Positions 8,896 to 18,500 of a stretch of 64,000 nt of DNA are shown piece by piece. A program made the position numbers and the translations under genes. Position 1 is the first letter of the stretch. Every line of letters begins with the position of its first letter. The notes below the pieces were generated by a model that saw nothing but the letters and a program-made list of their open reading frames with translations, made no database searches and was not told the DNA's origin. Source of the stretch: an uncultured Alphaproteobacteria bacterium (lineage in GTDB: Bacteria > Pseudomonadota > Alphaproteobacteria > RF32 > CAG-239); NCBI GenBank assembly GCA_944391425.1, contig CALXTO010000002.1, forward strand, positions 18,538 through 82,537, written 5' to 3'.

Positions 8896-8924
8896 ATTTA
8901 GTGACTAAAGCTTGACAAGTCAAG
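8896..8924 (-). promoter_or_regulatory. Promoter of grpE, possible RpoH type
   Basis: Read on the minus strand: CTTGAC (8924-8919), a 17-nt spacer, and CTAAAT (8901-8896), 47 nt before the grpE start. The -35 lies in a perfect palindrome, CTTGAC-AA-GTCAAG at 8911-8924. It can also be read as a sigma-70 site (TTGACT-N17-TAAATT). The same CTTGNN-N17-CTAAAT layout stands before hslV. Confidence 0.6.
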
Positions 8925-8959
8925 AGCGATAGTTTTTTATTGGTGAAATAAAGGGATTT

Positions 8960-8972
8960 ATCGGAATCCGAT
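8960..8972. promoter_or_regulatory. Palindromic operator-like site before glgA
   Basis: A perfect 6+1+6 inverted repeat (ATCGGA-A-TCCGAT), 33 nt before the glgA start in the divergent grpE/glgA region. The symmetry suggests a dimeric repressor or activator site, but no regulator is identified. Confidence 0.35.
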
Positions 8973-9004
8973 TTAATTATTTTTGAGTTTCTGAAAGATT
9001 AGAT

Positions 9005-11044
9005 ATGGAAAAAAAAGTTGTGAACCCAAATCTTTTTGCTAGTTCTAAAATGTTGCCGAAGGGTTTTAACAAGAAAAAATTTAATATAACGTATACTGTT
9101 GCCACTAATTCCAATCTTCAGGAAATTCAAAATCTTTCTAAAACGCAATGCCACGTCAAAAAAAATTGGCCGCAGATTGATAAAATCCGGGGGTGGATGA
9201 TTTCGGCTGAGACCGCTACTTTTATGAAGTGGGGAGGTTTGGGTGTTATTGCTTCGGAACTTCCGGAAGCGTTTAATGACAGTTTTGCCGCGAAAGGCAG
9301 TTCGCTGACAGTCGTGACCCCTCTTTACTGCGGAGATACCAAAAAGAAAAAAGCAGAGCTTAAGACCGATGTTTATGTTGGAGCTGAGGGTACGGAAATC
9401 AAGCTTAAAAAGGTGAAAACAATAGATGTCCCCTTTTTCGGAGAGAGGAATTCTCTGGTTAAAAACAAAGTAGATGTTTATACCGGCCGTTACAGCAATA
9501 CAGATTATATTTTTTTGGGTAACGAGCGCTTTTTCAGCATTAATCCCCATAAAAACAATCCGCCGGCTCAGGACGGTTGTTATGTTATGAACGAATTCGG
9601 GATAAACGAGGTCGAAAGGTTTGCTTTCTTTTCCAAGGCGGTTTATGTTTTAATCAGGGATTTGTGCGACCGCGGCGTTGATGGGGTGGCGTGTCCGAAT
9701 GTGTTGATTGCCAATGACTGGCACAGCGGCGCTTTGTCCGGGCTGACCAAATATTTTACGGTGGCTCAGGTAGAAAACGGCCGGATGAAACCTGAACTGG
9801 CGGCAAAAATCAAAAATATTCCGGTGGTGCATATCGCCCATCATCTGGGATATCAGGGCTGGGATTATGAAAACACTTCCAAAATTCTGAATTCCCTGTA
9901 TGAGGAAACGGCTTCAATGGTTTTCAAGAATGCCAAAGCCGTGAAAAACAGTAATCCACGCGCGACCAATACGTTGATTGTTTATGATTGTTATAATCAG
10001 GCTTCGTGTAATTTTCATCTGGCGGACAGAGTAGTGACAGTTTCCAAAAATTATATGGAAGAAGTTTCCAAAGAACTTGGTTTCGGCTTTGATTTTCGCG
10101 ATATTTTGAAAATTCGCAAAGATCATCGAGGCTTTTTCGGCATTGTTAACGGATATGAGAAAAAACTGATTTCTCCCAACAAAGATAAAATTTCTGAGGT
10201 CAACCGATATTTTGGGGATACGGCGTTTCAGACATTTGATGAAAAAAGTCTGGATTGCAAGCTGCAAAACAAACGGGAGTTTGTCAAACTCATTTCACGG
10301 ATTGCGACGGATGAAGCCTATCGTAAAAAAGTAATTCCGTTGATTGACGTTTATCAGTTTGAAGATATTTCAAAATCAATCAAGGATGTATCTAAAACGC
10401 CGATTGTCTGCGCTACCAGCCGTCTGGTCGAACAGAAAGGTTATGATATTGCCGTTCAGGCCATTCTGAATCTGGCGCAGAAGTATGAGCGTTTTAAGGC
10501 GGAATATCCCGTTTTTATTTTAGGCGGCGCCGGAGATATTAACTATTTTGAAATGTTAAAAAAACTTAAAGACAAGGTTGCCGAGATTGATAAAAAAACG
10601 GCTCAACGGGTATTTGTTTTCCGGGGTTACAGAGATGAATTCGCCTATGCGGTGCAGTTGGCATCTGACTTTTATATGATGCCGTGCCGGTTTGAACCCT
10701 GCGGTTTGACCCAAATGGAGGCAATGGCTAAGGGAACTCTGCCAATTGCAATGTCTACCGGCGGTTTGGTCGATACGATTGAAGACGGTGTGGACGGTTT
10801 CCGCACGGAGGTGTTTTTTACCGAGAAACGCCGTGTTTACGGAAGCAATCTGACGGCACAGAGGCTCAAAAACAATGAAAATGCCTATACGGAAACATTG
10901 GAAAAAGCGCTTAACGTTTTTTACCGTCATCCTAAAATAATTGAGCAGATGAAGGCCAAAGCAATGGAAAAAGACTTTAGCTGGGATGTCGAAGGCGGTT
11001 CTTTGTATAAGTATTATAATCTGCTTTCTCTCGGCCATTTGTAA
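9005..11044 (+). CDS. glgA: Glycogen/starch synthase, GT5 family
   Basis: This protein transfers glucose from ADP- or UDP-glucose to a growing alpha-1,4-glucan. It is 679 residues, longer than the usual 480 or so because of an N-terminal extension of about 60 residues and enlarged loops. The nucleotide-sugar loop normally KTGGL reads K75-W-G-G-L79. IANDWHSGALSG and HIAHHLGYQG match the GT5 acceptor region. The C-terminal donor motif is CRFEPCGLTQMEAM with the E-x7-E pair E564/E572. SRLVEQKGYDIAVQA matches the second Rossmann half. No other glycogen gene is adjacent. The stop codon lies in the left arm of hairpin repeat A. GT5 is well supported; product (glycogen or another glucan) and donor are not decided by sequence. 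Confidence 0.88.
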   Translation: MEKKVVNPNLFASSKMLPKGFNKKKFNITYTVATNSNLQEIQNLSKTQCHVKKNWPQIDKIRGWMISAETATFMKWGGLGVIASELPEAFNDSFAAKGSSLTVVTPLYCGDTKKKKAELKTDVYVGAEGTEIKLKKVKTIDVPFFGERNSLVKNKVDVYTGRYSNTDYIFLGNERFFSINPHKNNPPAQDGCYVMNEFGINEVERFAFFSKAVYVLIRDLCDRGVDGVACPNVLIANDWHSGALSGLTKYFTVAQVENGRMKPELAAKIKNIPVVHIAHHLGYQGWDYENTSKILNSLYEETASMVFKNAKAVKNSNPRATNTLIVYDCYNQASCNFHLADRVVTVSKNYMEEVSKELGFGFDFRDILKIRKDHRGFFGIVNGYEKKLISPNKDKISEVNRYFGDTAFQTFDEKSLDCKLQNKREFVKLISRIATDEAYRKKVIPLIDVYQFEDISKSIKDVSKTPIVCATSRLVEQKGYDIAVQAILNLAQKYERFKAEYPVFILGGAGDINYFEMLKKLKDKVAEIDKKTAQRVFVFRGYRDEFAYAVQLASDFYMMPCRFEPCGLTQMEAMAKGTLPIAMSTGGLVDTIEDGVDGFRTEVFFTEKRRVYGSNLTAQRLKNNENAYTETLEKALNVFYRHPKIIEQMKAKAMEKDFSWDVEGGSLYKYYNLLSLGHL

Positions 11045-11166
11045 AAGTGCGTCTGACGGGCTTCTAATACAGATTTTACAGGTTAAAAACATCCTCACGT
11101 ACGCCTTTGTACGCTGCGGTGTTTTTCCCCTTAAATCTTATTATAATCCGCGTCAGTCGCACTTTT
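11043..11166. repeat. Long hairpin repeat, copy A
   Basis: A roughly 124-nt imperfect hairpin that starts inside the glgA stop codon. Nested arms: AAAAGTGCG (11043-11051)/CGCACTTTT (11158-11166); CTGACG (11053-11058)/CGTCAG (11151-11156); AGATTT (11071-11076)/AAATCT (11133-11138); AAAAACA (11085-11091)/TGTTTTT (11120-11126); tip CGTAC (11098-11102)/GTACG (11109-11113). The internal loop is TCCTCA opposite CTGCGG. Confidence 0.85.
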
Positions 11167-11177
11167 ATTTTGGTTTT

Positions 11178-11270
11178 GACGGGCTTCTAATACAGATTTA
11201 CAGGTTAAAAACATCCTCACGTACGCCTTTGTACGCTGCGACCTTTTTTATTTTGAAATCGGTTGCTGAA
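11178..11270. repeat. Long hairpin repeat, copy B (tandem to A)
   Basis: Its left half (11178-11240) matches copy A at 11055-11118 except for one missing T, including tip CGTAC/GTACG and the TCCTCA loop. The right half differs from A but still offers pairing: AAAAA with TTTTT, GATTT with AAATC at 11256-11260, and CTTC with GAAG at 11267-11271. Confidence 0.8.
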
Positions 11271-11348
11271 GAATAGATTTTTGGTTGCGAAAAATCAAGA
11301 AATGGCTTATGCTCTGAGGCAGGTTTAACTCTATCGGAAAATAATAAA

Positions 11349-12062
11349 ATGCGCCATTCAAATCGTCAAAAAAATCAACTTCGCGAAATTGAACTGATTC
11401 CCGGTTTTAACCCTTATGCCGAGGGCTCCTGTCTGGTTAAGTTTGGCGGGACCCATGTCATTTGTACGGCCAGCGTGGAAGAAAAGGTTCCTGCCTGGCT
11501 GAAAGGGCAAAACAAAGGCTGGATTACCGCCGAATATGCTATGCTGCCGCGTTCGGCACAGGTCCGGGTTCCTCGCGAAAGTAAAAAGCCTTCGGGACGG
11601 ACGCAGGAAATTCAGCGGCTGATCGGGCGTTCGTTGCGTTCGGTGGTTAATCTGGAACAGATGAAAGATATTTCCATTTGTATTGACTGTGATGTTATTC
11701 AGGCCGACGGCGGAACACGCGTTGCTTCGATTACCGGCGGCTTTGTCGCTTTATATCAGGCTGTGCAGAAACTGCTTACCCTAAAAAAAATCAAAGTTAA
11801 CCCGATCCGCGAATTTGTGGCCGCCGTATCTTGCGATATTTACAACGGAGAGGCAATTTTGGATGTGGATTATGAGGAGGACGCCAACTCGCAGGTGGAT
11901 ATGAATTTTGTGATGACCGAAAGCGGCAAAATTGTCGAAATTCAGGGAACTGCGGAAGGAGAGCCTTTTGACGAAACTCAGTTTAATGAGCTGCTGGCTT
12001 TGGGAAAAGAGGGAATTGCCCGGTTGATTGCCAAACAGAAAGAAGTTTTGGGAGTTGAGTAA
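11349..12062 (+). CDS. rph: Ribonuclease PH
   Basis: RNase PH is a phosphorolytic 3'-5' exoribonuclease that trims tRNA 3' ends. At 237 residues it is full length for the family. Family motifs are present: RHSNRQKNQLREIELIPGF near the N-terminus (one residue is altered from the usual RPSGR form), GWITAEYAMLPRSAQ, SGRTQEIQRLIGRSLR (phosphate and RNA binding), CDVIQADGGTR, and the C-terminal EIQGTAEGEPF. It heads the run rph-rdgB-addB-addA, and rdgB begins 1 nt after its stop. The pairing of rph with rdgB is common in bacteria. Confidence 0.96.
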   Translation: MRHSNRQKNQLREIELIPGFNPYAEGSCLVKFGGTHVICTASVEEKVPAWLKGQNKGWITAEYAMLPRSAQVRVPRESKKPSGRTQEIQRLIGRSLRSVVNLEQMKDISICIDCDVIQADGGTRVASITGGFVALYQAVQKLLTLKKIKVNPIREFVAAVSCDIYNGEAILDVDYEEDANSQVDMNFVMTESGKIVEIQGTAEGEPFDETQFNELLALGKEGIARLIAKQKEVLGVE

Positions 12063-12063
12063 G

Positions 12064-12666
12064 ATGCCTTTGAAAGAACTGGTGATTGCTTCGCACAATC
12101 GGGGCAAAATAGAGGAAATTACCAAGATGCTGTCGCCTTTCGGCGTAAAAATTTTTTCGGCTGAAGAACTGAAACTTCCCGATGTGGAAGAAACCGGCAC
12201 GACTTTTGCCGAAAATGCCGGGCTGAAAGCCGAGCAGCTGTCGGCTTTTTGCGGCAAGCCCTGTCTGGCTGACGATTCAGGTTTGTGCGTTGATGCGCTG
12301 GGCGGGCGGCCGGGAGTCTATTCGGCCAGATATGCTCCCAATCGAGATTTTGATCTGGCAATGAAAAAGCTAATCAACGAATTGGAGGAAAGCGGGAATC
12401 CAGATTGGTCGGCGCATTTTTCCTGTATGCTGGCCTTGAAAATTCCGGGGCAGGAGTGTCGGTTTTTTGAAGGACGGGTAAACGGAAAAATTATTTCCGA
12501 GCGGAGAGGAAGTTTGGGTTTCGGTTTTGATCCGATATTTGTTCCGGACGGGTTTGAGCAGACTTTCGCCGAAATGTCCGGGGAAGAAAAATCGGCAATT
12601 TCACATCGTGGACGGGCATTTGCCAAATTTATCAAAGAGGTATTTCAAACTGGGAAAAATATATAA
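12064..12666 (+). CDS. rdgB: dITP/XTP pyrophosphatase (RdgB/HAM1)
   Basis: It hydrolyses non-canonical purine nucleoside triphosphates (dITP, XTP) to monophosphates and keeps them out of DNA. The 200-residue protein has the family signatures IASHNRGKIEEI at the N-terminus (substrate binding), LADDSGLCVDALGGRPGVYS around residues 75-94 (catalytic Asp pair), GFGFDPIF, and the C-terminal SHRGRAFAKF. The start at 12064 is chosen because it gives the standard N-terminus and follows rph by 1 nt; an upstream in-frame start at 12028 would overlap rph. Its 3' end overlaps the probable addB start. Confidence 0.96.
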   Translation: MPLKELVIASHNRGKIEEITKMLSPFGVKIFSAEELKLPDVEETGTTFAENAGLKAEQLSAFCGKPCLADDSGLCVDALGGRPGVYSARYAPNRDFDLAMKKLINELEESGNPDWSAHFSCMLALKIPGQECRFFEGRVNGKIISERRGSLGFGFDPIFVPDGFEQTFAEMSGEEKSAISHRGRAFAKFIKEVFQTGKNI

Positions 12667-15520
12667 CATTTCAGCTACGCACAGTTTTGCCGACGTGTTG
12701 GCAGAAAAGCTTTTGCATGATTATGAAACGGATATACTGGGGCTGCCGGATGTGTTGATTTTGCTGCCTAACCGCCGCGCCTGCAAAACCCTGGCCGAAG
12801 CTTTTGTCCGTCATAAAGGAATGCAGCCGACGTTGTTGCCGCAAATGGCGCCGCTGGGCGATGTGGAAGAAGACGAGCTTGTTTTGCGCGGCGAAACGGC
12901 CGGCGAGGAGTTTTTTTCCGTTGCTCCGGCGATTGAAAACAGTGAACGTCTGATGCTGTTTATGAAAATAATCATGAGCCGGCCGCAAGATTTCGGTATT
13001 GGTCCGATGCCGCCGGAGCAGGCGTGTTATCTGGCTGCGGAATTGGGACGATTGATTGATACGGCTAATAATGAACGTCTTGATTTTACGCTTTTGCAGG
13101 ATCTGGTTCCGGAAGAGTATGCCGCCCATTGGCAGGAGACGCTTAAATTTTTGAAAATTATTACCGAATATTGGCCGGATATTTTAAAAGAAAGGGGCGT
13201 TACCGACGCCAGTTTCCGCCGCGGCGAACTGATGTTGCTGCAGAGTCGCATTTGGCAGAACAATCCACCGGCTGCCAGGGTGATTGCCGCGGGAACGACG
13301 GCAACTTTCCCGGCGATGAAAGAATTGGTGAAAACGGTTGCTGGACTTCCCTGCGGAGAAGTTGTACTGGCGGGGTTGGATAAATGTCTGGATGAGGAGG
13401 CTTGGGCGGCGGTTGATGAGACGCATCCGCAGTTTGAGCTGAAATCGCTTCTGGATTTTTTAGGCAAGAGCCGTAATGATGCGGAAGATTTGATTCCGGC
13501 AGCCAATCCTTGGCGGGAAAAACTGTTGTCAGAAGTTATGCGGCCGGCAAAAACGACCGATAAATGGCGGGGATTACCGCAAGCGGAAGGAACGGAAGCC
13601 GTAAAGGGAATCCAAACCTTGAATTGCAGAGATATTCGCGAAGAGGCTTTGGCAATTGCATCCGTTATGAGAGAGACGCTGGAAATGCCGGAAAAAACGG
13701 CAGCTTTGGTAACTCCGGACCGTAATTTGGCACGCCGGGTTGCTGCCGAGCTGGAAAGATGGAATATCAAAGTTGACGATTCAGCGGGGCGGCCGTTGGT
13801 TTCGACGCCGTGGGGCGTATTTATGCGTCTGGTTTTAAGAGCAGCCCGGCCGGAGGCAACCCGGACAGATGTTTTGAGTTTGTTAAAACATCCGCTGACG
13901 GGTTTGGGGCGGGATTACGGAGATGTCCGTCGGCGAGCCAGAGAATTGGAATGCAAAGTCTGGCGCGCCGGTATGACGGATGAAGCTATAGAGCAGATTA
14001 TGCGCGAACTGCAGAATGCGACAGAGCATTTGCAGCAACTGGCGGCACAAAAGCGCGCCGGACTAAAAGATTTGCTGACGGCGCATTTGGAAACGGCGGA
14101 AACTATTGCCGCCACAGCAGACAAAGATGGGGCTTCTTTGCTGTGGCGGGGAGACGACGGTAATGCCGGCGCAGTATTTGCAGCGGACTGGCTGGCGTGC
14201 GCAGATGTTTTGGGTGAAATTGACCCGGCAGGCTATCCGGGGTTGTTTGAGGCAATGCTTAACGGCATCATGGTACGTCCAAAATTCGGAACACATCCCC
14301 GCTTAAAAATTTTAGGTCCTATAGAAGCCCGGCTGAATCACTTTGACGTAATGATCATCGGCGAGGTTAACGAAGGTGTTTGGCCTCCGGCCGCTGCGTC
14401 TGATCCCTGGATGTCGCGGCCAATGAAGCGTGATTTCGGTTTTCCGCAGCCGGAGAAAAGCACGGGCGTTTTGGGGCTGGACTTTTGCCAATTGCTGGGC
14501 GCCGAAAAAGTTTTCCTGACACGAGCGGAAAGAGTACAGGGAACACCGATGATCAAATCACGCTGGTGGATGCGCCTGGAAACGGTTTTAAAGGCCATGG
14601 GCATTGCTCCTGAACGGTTGGAAGCACATTTTTACAGACAGGCGGCTGCGAAAGCCGACCAACCGCAGGCTTTTGAAAAAGCAGGTGCGCCGGCACCACG
14701 TCCTCCGGTTTCCGCCCGGCCGAGGGAATTGTCGGTCAGCGCTTTTGAAATGCTGCTGCGGGATCCGTACAGTATCTTTGCCCGCTATATTTTGCATTTG
14801 AAGCCTTTGGAAGAAATTGAGCCGGATTTGACAATGGCCGATTACGGCACGATTATTCATAAAATTTTGGAAGATTTTAACAATAAATATCCGCATGATT
14901 GTCCGCCTCAGGCAGAAGAAGAACTTTTGGCACTGGGGAGAGAAAGCTTTGCCCAAAATAAGGTGGCTGAAGACAAAAAAGCCTTTTGGTGGCCTAAGTT
15001 TGAAAAAATGGTCAAACATCTGGTTGAATTGGAAAAGAATTACCGTAAAGATATAAAAACAATTCATAACGAGGTTCGGGGTTATTACGAATTTGCTGCG
15101 CCGGCAGGTGTTTTCCGGATTACGGCCAAAGCCGACCGCATTGACGAAACGAAAGACGGCAGGCTGAATATTATTGACTACAAAACCGGCCGGGCCCGCA
15201 GCGTTAAGGAAATGAGCAAGGGGTTTGCCCCGCAGCTTCCGCTGGAGGGACTGATTGCCCAAAAAGGCGGGTTTGCGGGTATTGCCGCGGCAGAGGTTGA
15301 AAAGCTGATTTATTGGCAGTTGGGCGTAAAAGATACGGTTGCTGAAAAAGACGTTGCGAAGATGATTGATACAAACGAGCAGAATCTTAAGGAAGTTATC
15401 AATTTATTTGATTTTGAAAGTACGCCCTATATATGTCATCCCAATCCGAAAAGGATTCCCGAATATTCGGATTACGAGCATCTGGCCAGAGTCAAAGAAT
15501 GGAAAGTGACGGAGGATTAG
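12620..15520 (+). CDS. addB: Double-strand break repair protein AddB (alphaproteobacterial type)
   Basis: AddB is the second subunit of the AddAB helicase-nuclease that resects double-strand breaks for RecA. It is about 966 residues. The N-terminal region carries PDVLILLPNRRACKTLAEAF, a helicase-like domain without a Walker A motif. A RecB-type nuclease domain near the C-terminus has FRITAKADRIDE and IIDYKTGRAR (D853 and K855 counted from this start). The start is uncertain: no ATG fits. An ATG at 12527 would overlap rdgB by 140 nt, and conserved sequence begins near 12650. TTG at 12620 is given here; CTG at 12650, preceded by AGAGG, is an alternative. addA follows after 1 nt. Confidence 0.9.
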   Translation: MPNLSKRYFKLGKIYNISATHSFADVLAEKLLHDYETDILGLPDVLILLPNRRACKTLAEAFVRHKGMQPTLLPQMAPLGDVEEDELVLRGETAGEEFFSVAPAIENSERLMLFMKIIMSRPQDFGIGPMPPEQACYLAAELGRLIDTANNERLDFTLLQDLVPEEYAAHWQETLKFLKIITEYWPDILKERGVTDASFRRGELMLLQSRIWQNNPPAARVIAAGTTATFPAMKELVKTVAGLPCGEVVLAGLDKCLDEEAWAAVDETHPQFELKSLLDFLGKSRNDAEDLIPAANPWREKLLSEVMRPAKTTDKWRGLPQAEGTEAVKGIQTLNCRDIREEALAIASVMRETLEMPEKTAALVTPDRNLARRVAAELERWNIKVDDSAGRPLVSTPWGVFMRLVLRAARPEATRTDVLSLLKHPLTGLGRDYGDVRRRARELECKVWRAGMTDEAIEQIMRELQNATEHLQQLAAQKRAGLKDLLTAHLETAETIAATADKDGASLLWRGDDGNAGAVFAADWLACADVLGEIDPAGYPGLFEAMLNGIMVRPKFGTHPRLKILGPIEARLNHFDVMIIGEVNEGVWPPAAASDPWMSRPMKRDFGFPQPEKSTGVLGLDFCQLLGAEKVFLTRAERVQGTPMIKSRWWMRLETVLKAMGIAPERLEAHFYRQAAAKADQPQAFEKAGAPAPRPPVSARPRELSVSAFEMLLRDPYSIFARYILHLKPLEEIEPDLTMADYGTIIHKILEDFNNKYPHDCPPQAEEELLALGRESFAQNKVAEDKKAFWWPKFEKMVKHLVELEKNYRKDIKTIHNEVRGYYEFAAPAGVFRITAKADRIDETKDGRLNIIDYKTGRARSVKEMSKGFAPQLPLEGLIAQKGGFAGIAAAEVEKLIYWQLGVKDTVAEKDVAKMIDTNEQNLKEVINLFDFESTPYICHPNPKRIPEYSDYEHLARVKEWKVTED

Positions 15521-15521
15521 C

Positions 15522-18500
15522 ATGGCGGATTGGAAACAGGAAAAACAAAATCGTATTTTTCTGGCCGGCCAGCAGCAACGTCGGGCGTCTGATCCCGAAA
15601 AATCGGTGTGGGTGGAAGCTTCCGCCGGAACCGGAAAAACCAAGGTGCTGTCGGACAGGGTTTTACGACAGTTGTTGTCCGGAGTGGCGCCGGGGCGCAT
15701 TCTCTGCCTGACGTATACTAAGGCTGCGGCCGTGGAAATGAACAGCCGTATTGCCGACAGGTTGAGCCGCTGGGCCGTTATCGGAAATGACGAACTGGAA
15801 GCTGAATTGGAGCAGCTGTTAGGCAGTCTGCCGGAAAGCAGCCGGAAGAAAACGACAGCTCAGGCGCGCAAACTGTTTGCCGTTTTGCTGGATACGCCGG
15901 GCGGGATGAAAATCCAAACCATTCACAGTTTTTGCCAGGAAATTTTAAAGAGGTTTCCTTTGGAGGCTAAAGTTTCTCCTTATTTTGAAGTGATGGACGA
16001 CCGGGCGGCTGCCGAAGCATTGGATAGCGTTAAAACCGCGCTGCTCAACCAGATAGAACGCGATCCGGGCTGCCGGACAGCGGCGGCAATGGCATTTTTG
16101 ACCGCAGAGATGAGTGAGTTTACCTTTCCAAAACTGATGAATTCTCTTACGGAAAACCGCAATAAAATTTTGCGTATGCTGGAACAAAAAGGCGGTTTGG
16201 ATAATCTGCTGGCGCAAACGGCAAAAAATTTGGGCGTTAACGAGGATGATACGCCGCAAAAGCTGAAGGATGCTTTTTTTGAGAATGTGCCGGAAAAAGA
16301 GCTGAAGCTTTTGACCGACGCGATGGCTGGCGGAAGTGCAGCGGATGCCGGTAAGGCGGAAAGCCTGAAAGCAGCTTTGTCCGTTCGGGATTACGAAGCT
16401 TATCGCAAAATTTTTCTGACGGAGAAAAATGAAGTCCGCAAGAGTGTTGCGACACAGGGAGCATTAAAAAATTATCCCGACGGGCAGAGGCTTGCCGATG
16501 AAGAAGCCGGGAGAATCCTGTCGGCAGACAAAAAAATCGCCGCTGCGGGTTTGCTGGCGTCAACGCGGGCGGTTTTGTATCTGGCTGACGAATTGCTGCG
16601 CGGATACAGGGATTATAAAGAACTGCATGCCAAAATGGATTATGAAGATTTGATTGTGCAAACGCGTAAATTATTGGAAAATCCGGGTGTGTCTGATTGG
16701 GTGTTGTTTAAACTGGACGGCGGCATAGACAATGTTTTGATTGATGAGGCGCAGGATACTTCTCCGGATCAGTGGGCAATCGTGCGCGCGATTACCGAGG
16801 AATTTTTCTACGGCGAGGGTGCTAAATCTTCTCAGAATACGGTGTTTGCCGTCGGCGACCGCAAACAGTCAATTTATTCGTTTCAGGGTGCTGATCCTCA
16901 GGAATTTGACCGGATGCGCCGTCATTTCGCGGCCAAGAAAACGGTTCAGCGGGATTTTGCCGAAGTTAATCTTGATGTATCTTTTCGCTCCACCGCTGCC
17001 ATTTTGGATGTTGTTAACTGCATTTTTGCCGAAGGGCGACCGAAGCAGGGCGTTGTTTCCGAAGGGCAGAGTGTTGTGCATATTCCCTCACGAATCGGCG
17101 AAGGCGGACGGGTAGAGCTATGGCCATTGGTTGAAGCCGAAAAAGATGAAAATCCGGATATATGGCTGCCGCCGGTGGAAAGGGTGAACGCTGAGTCGAC
17201 CAGTGCGCGGCTGGCGCGGCAGATTGCCGAATATATTCGGCAAAAAGTTGAAGGAGGCGAAATTCTGGCATCAAAAAACCGACCGCTGCATTACAGGGAT
17301 TTTATGGTTTTAGTGCAGCGGCGCAACAGTTTTGTGGAAGAACTGGTACGCGCCTGTAAAAATGCCGGAGTTAATGTTGCCGGCGTAGATAAAATACGCC
17401 TGTTGGAGCAGATTGCGGTCGAGGATCTGGTCTCGATCGGGAAATTTGTATTGTTGCCGGAAGATGATCTGACTTTGGCGGAGATTCTGAAATCGCCGCT
17501 ATGGGGGCTGACCGATGATGATTTGTTTGAACTGTGCCGGGATCGGCAAGGCAAAACTTTGTGGTCGCGGCTGGGCGAAAATGCTAAATATGCCGGCGTT
17601 TATACCGAATTGCAAAGCCTTTTGAATATGGCAGATTATGCGCGGCCGTTTGAATTTTACAGCCATATACTCAATACGCTCAAGGGACGGCAGAAGTTTG
17701 TGGCGCGTATCGGTTACGAAGCGGAAGACGGTATTGACGAATTTGTAAATTTGTGTCTGGATTTTGAGAAAGAGCATATTCCGTCAATGCAGCTATTTAT
17801 GGCCTGGATTTCCAAAGATGAAGTGGAAATTAAGCGGGAACTGGAACAAAGCGAAGCTGATGCCGTGCGGATTATGACCGTGCATGGATCGAAAGGACTG
17901 CAGGCGCCGGTCGTTATTCTTCCCGATACGGTGCGGATTAAGGCGGTGCGCAATGAAGCCGGGTTGCTGTGTGATGAAAACTGTCTTTATTATCCTTTAA
18001 AGTCCGCCGATTATGAAGATTGCTGCAGAAAAATCAAAGAAACGGAAAAAGAACTGTCGCTGGAGGAATATCACCGCTTGCTGTATGTTGCGCTGACCCG
18101 GGCAGAAGAGCGGTTATGTATCTGCGGATACAAAATGAGTGCCGAACCCAGTCCTGAATGCTGGTATGAATTATGTCGCAAAGCTTTAAGCAGGATTGCC
18201 GAAGAAAAAGAAGACGGAACGCTGGTTTACGAAGTGGCGCAGGAAGCCGAGACCAAACCGCGGGAAGAAGAACAACGGCAAGTCGGTGAAAATCTGCAAT
18301 TTCCGGAATGGATGAGAAGCAATGCCCCGGAAGAAGGGCCTTTGGCCAGACCGCTGACACCGTCAAAACTGGATGAGGCCGAAGACGATACGATGGCGTC
18401 GCCGTTGAAAGCCGCCGCGAAAGATTATTATCGCCGCGGCCGTCTGATTCATAAGCTGCTGCAATTGCTGCCAGAAGTTTCTTCCGTTCGGAGACGACAG

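Noticed and set aside
11055..11240. CRISPR-like direct repeats
   Set aside because: Only two copies, each about 63 nt with internal hairpin structure, no regular short spacers and no cas genes.
12527..12619. Upstream ATG extension of addB
   Set aside because: It would overlap rdgB by 140 nt and encodes sequence unlike AddB N-termini; the conserved start lies near 12650.
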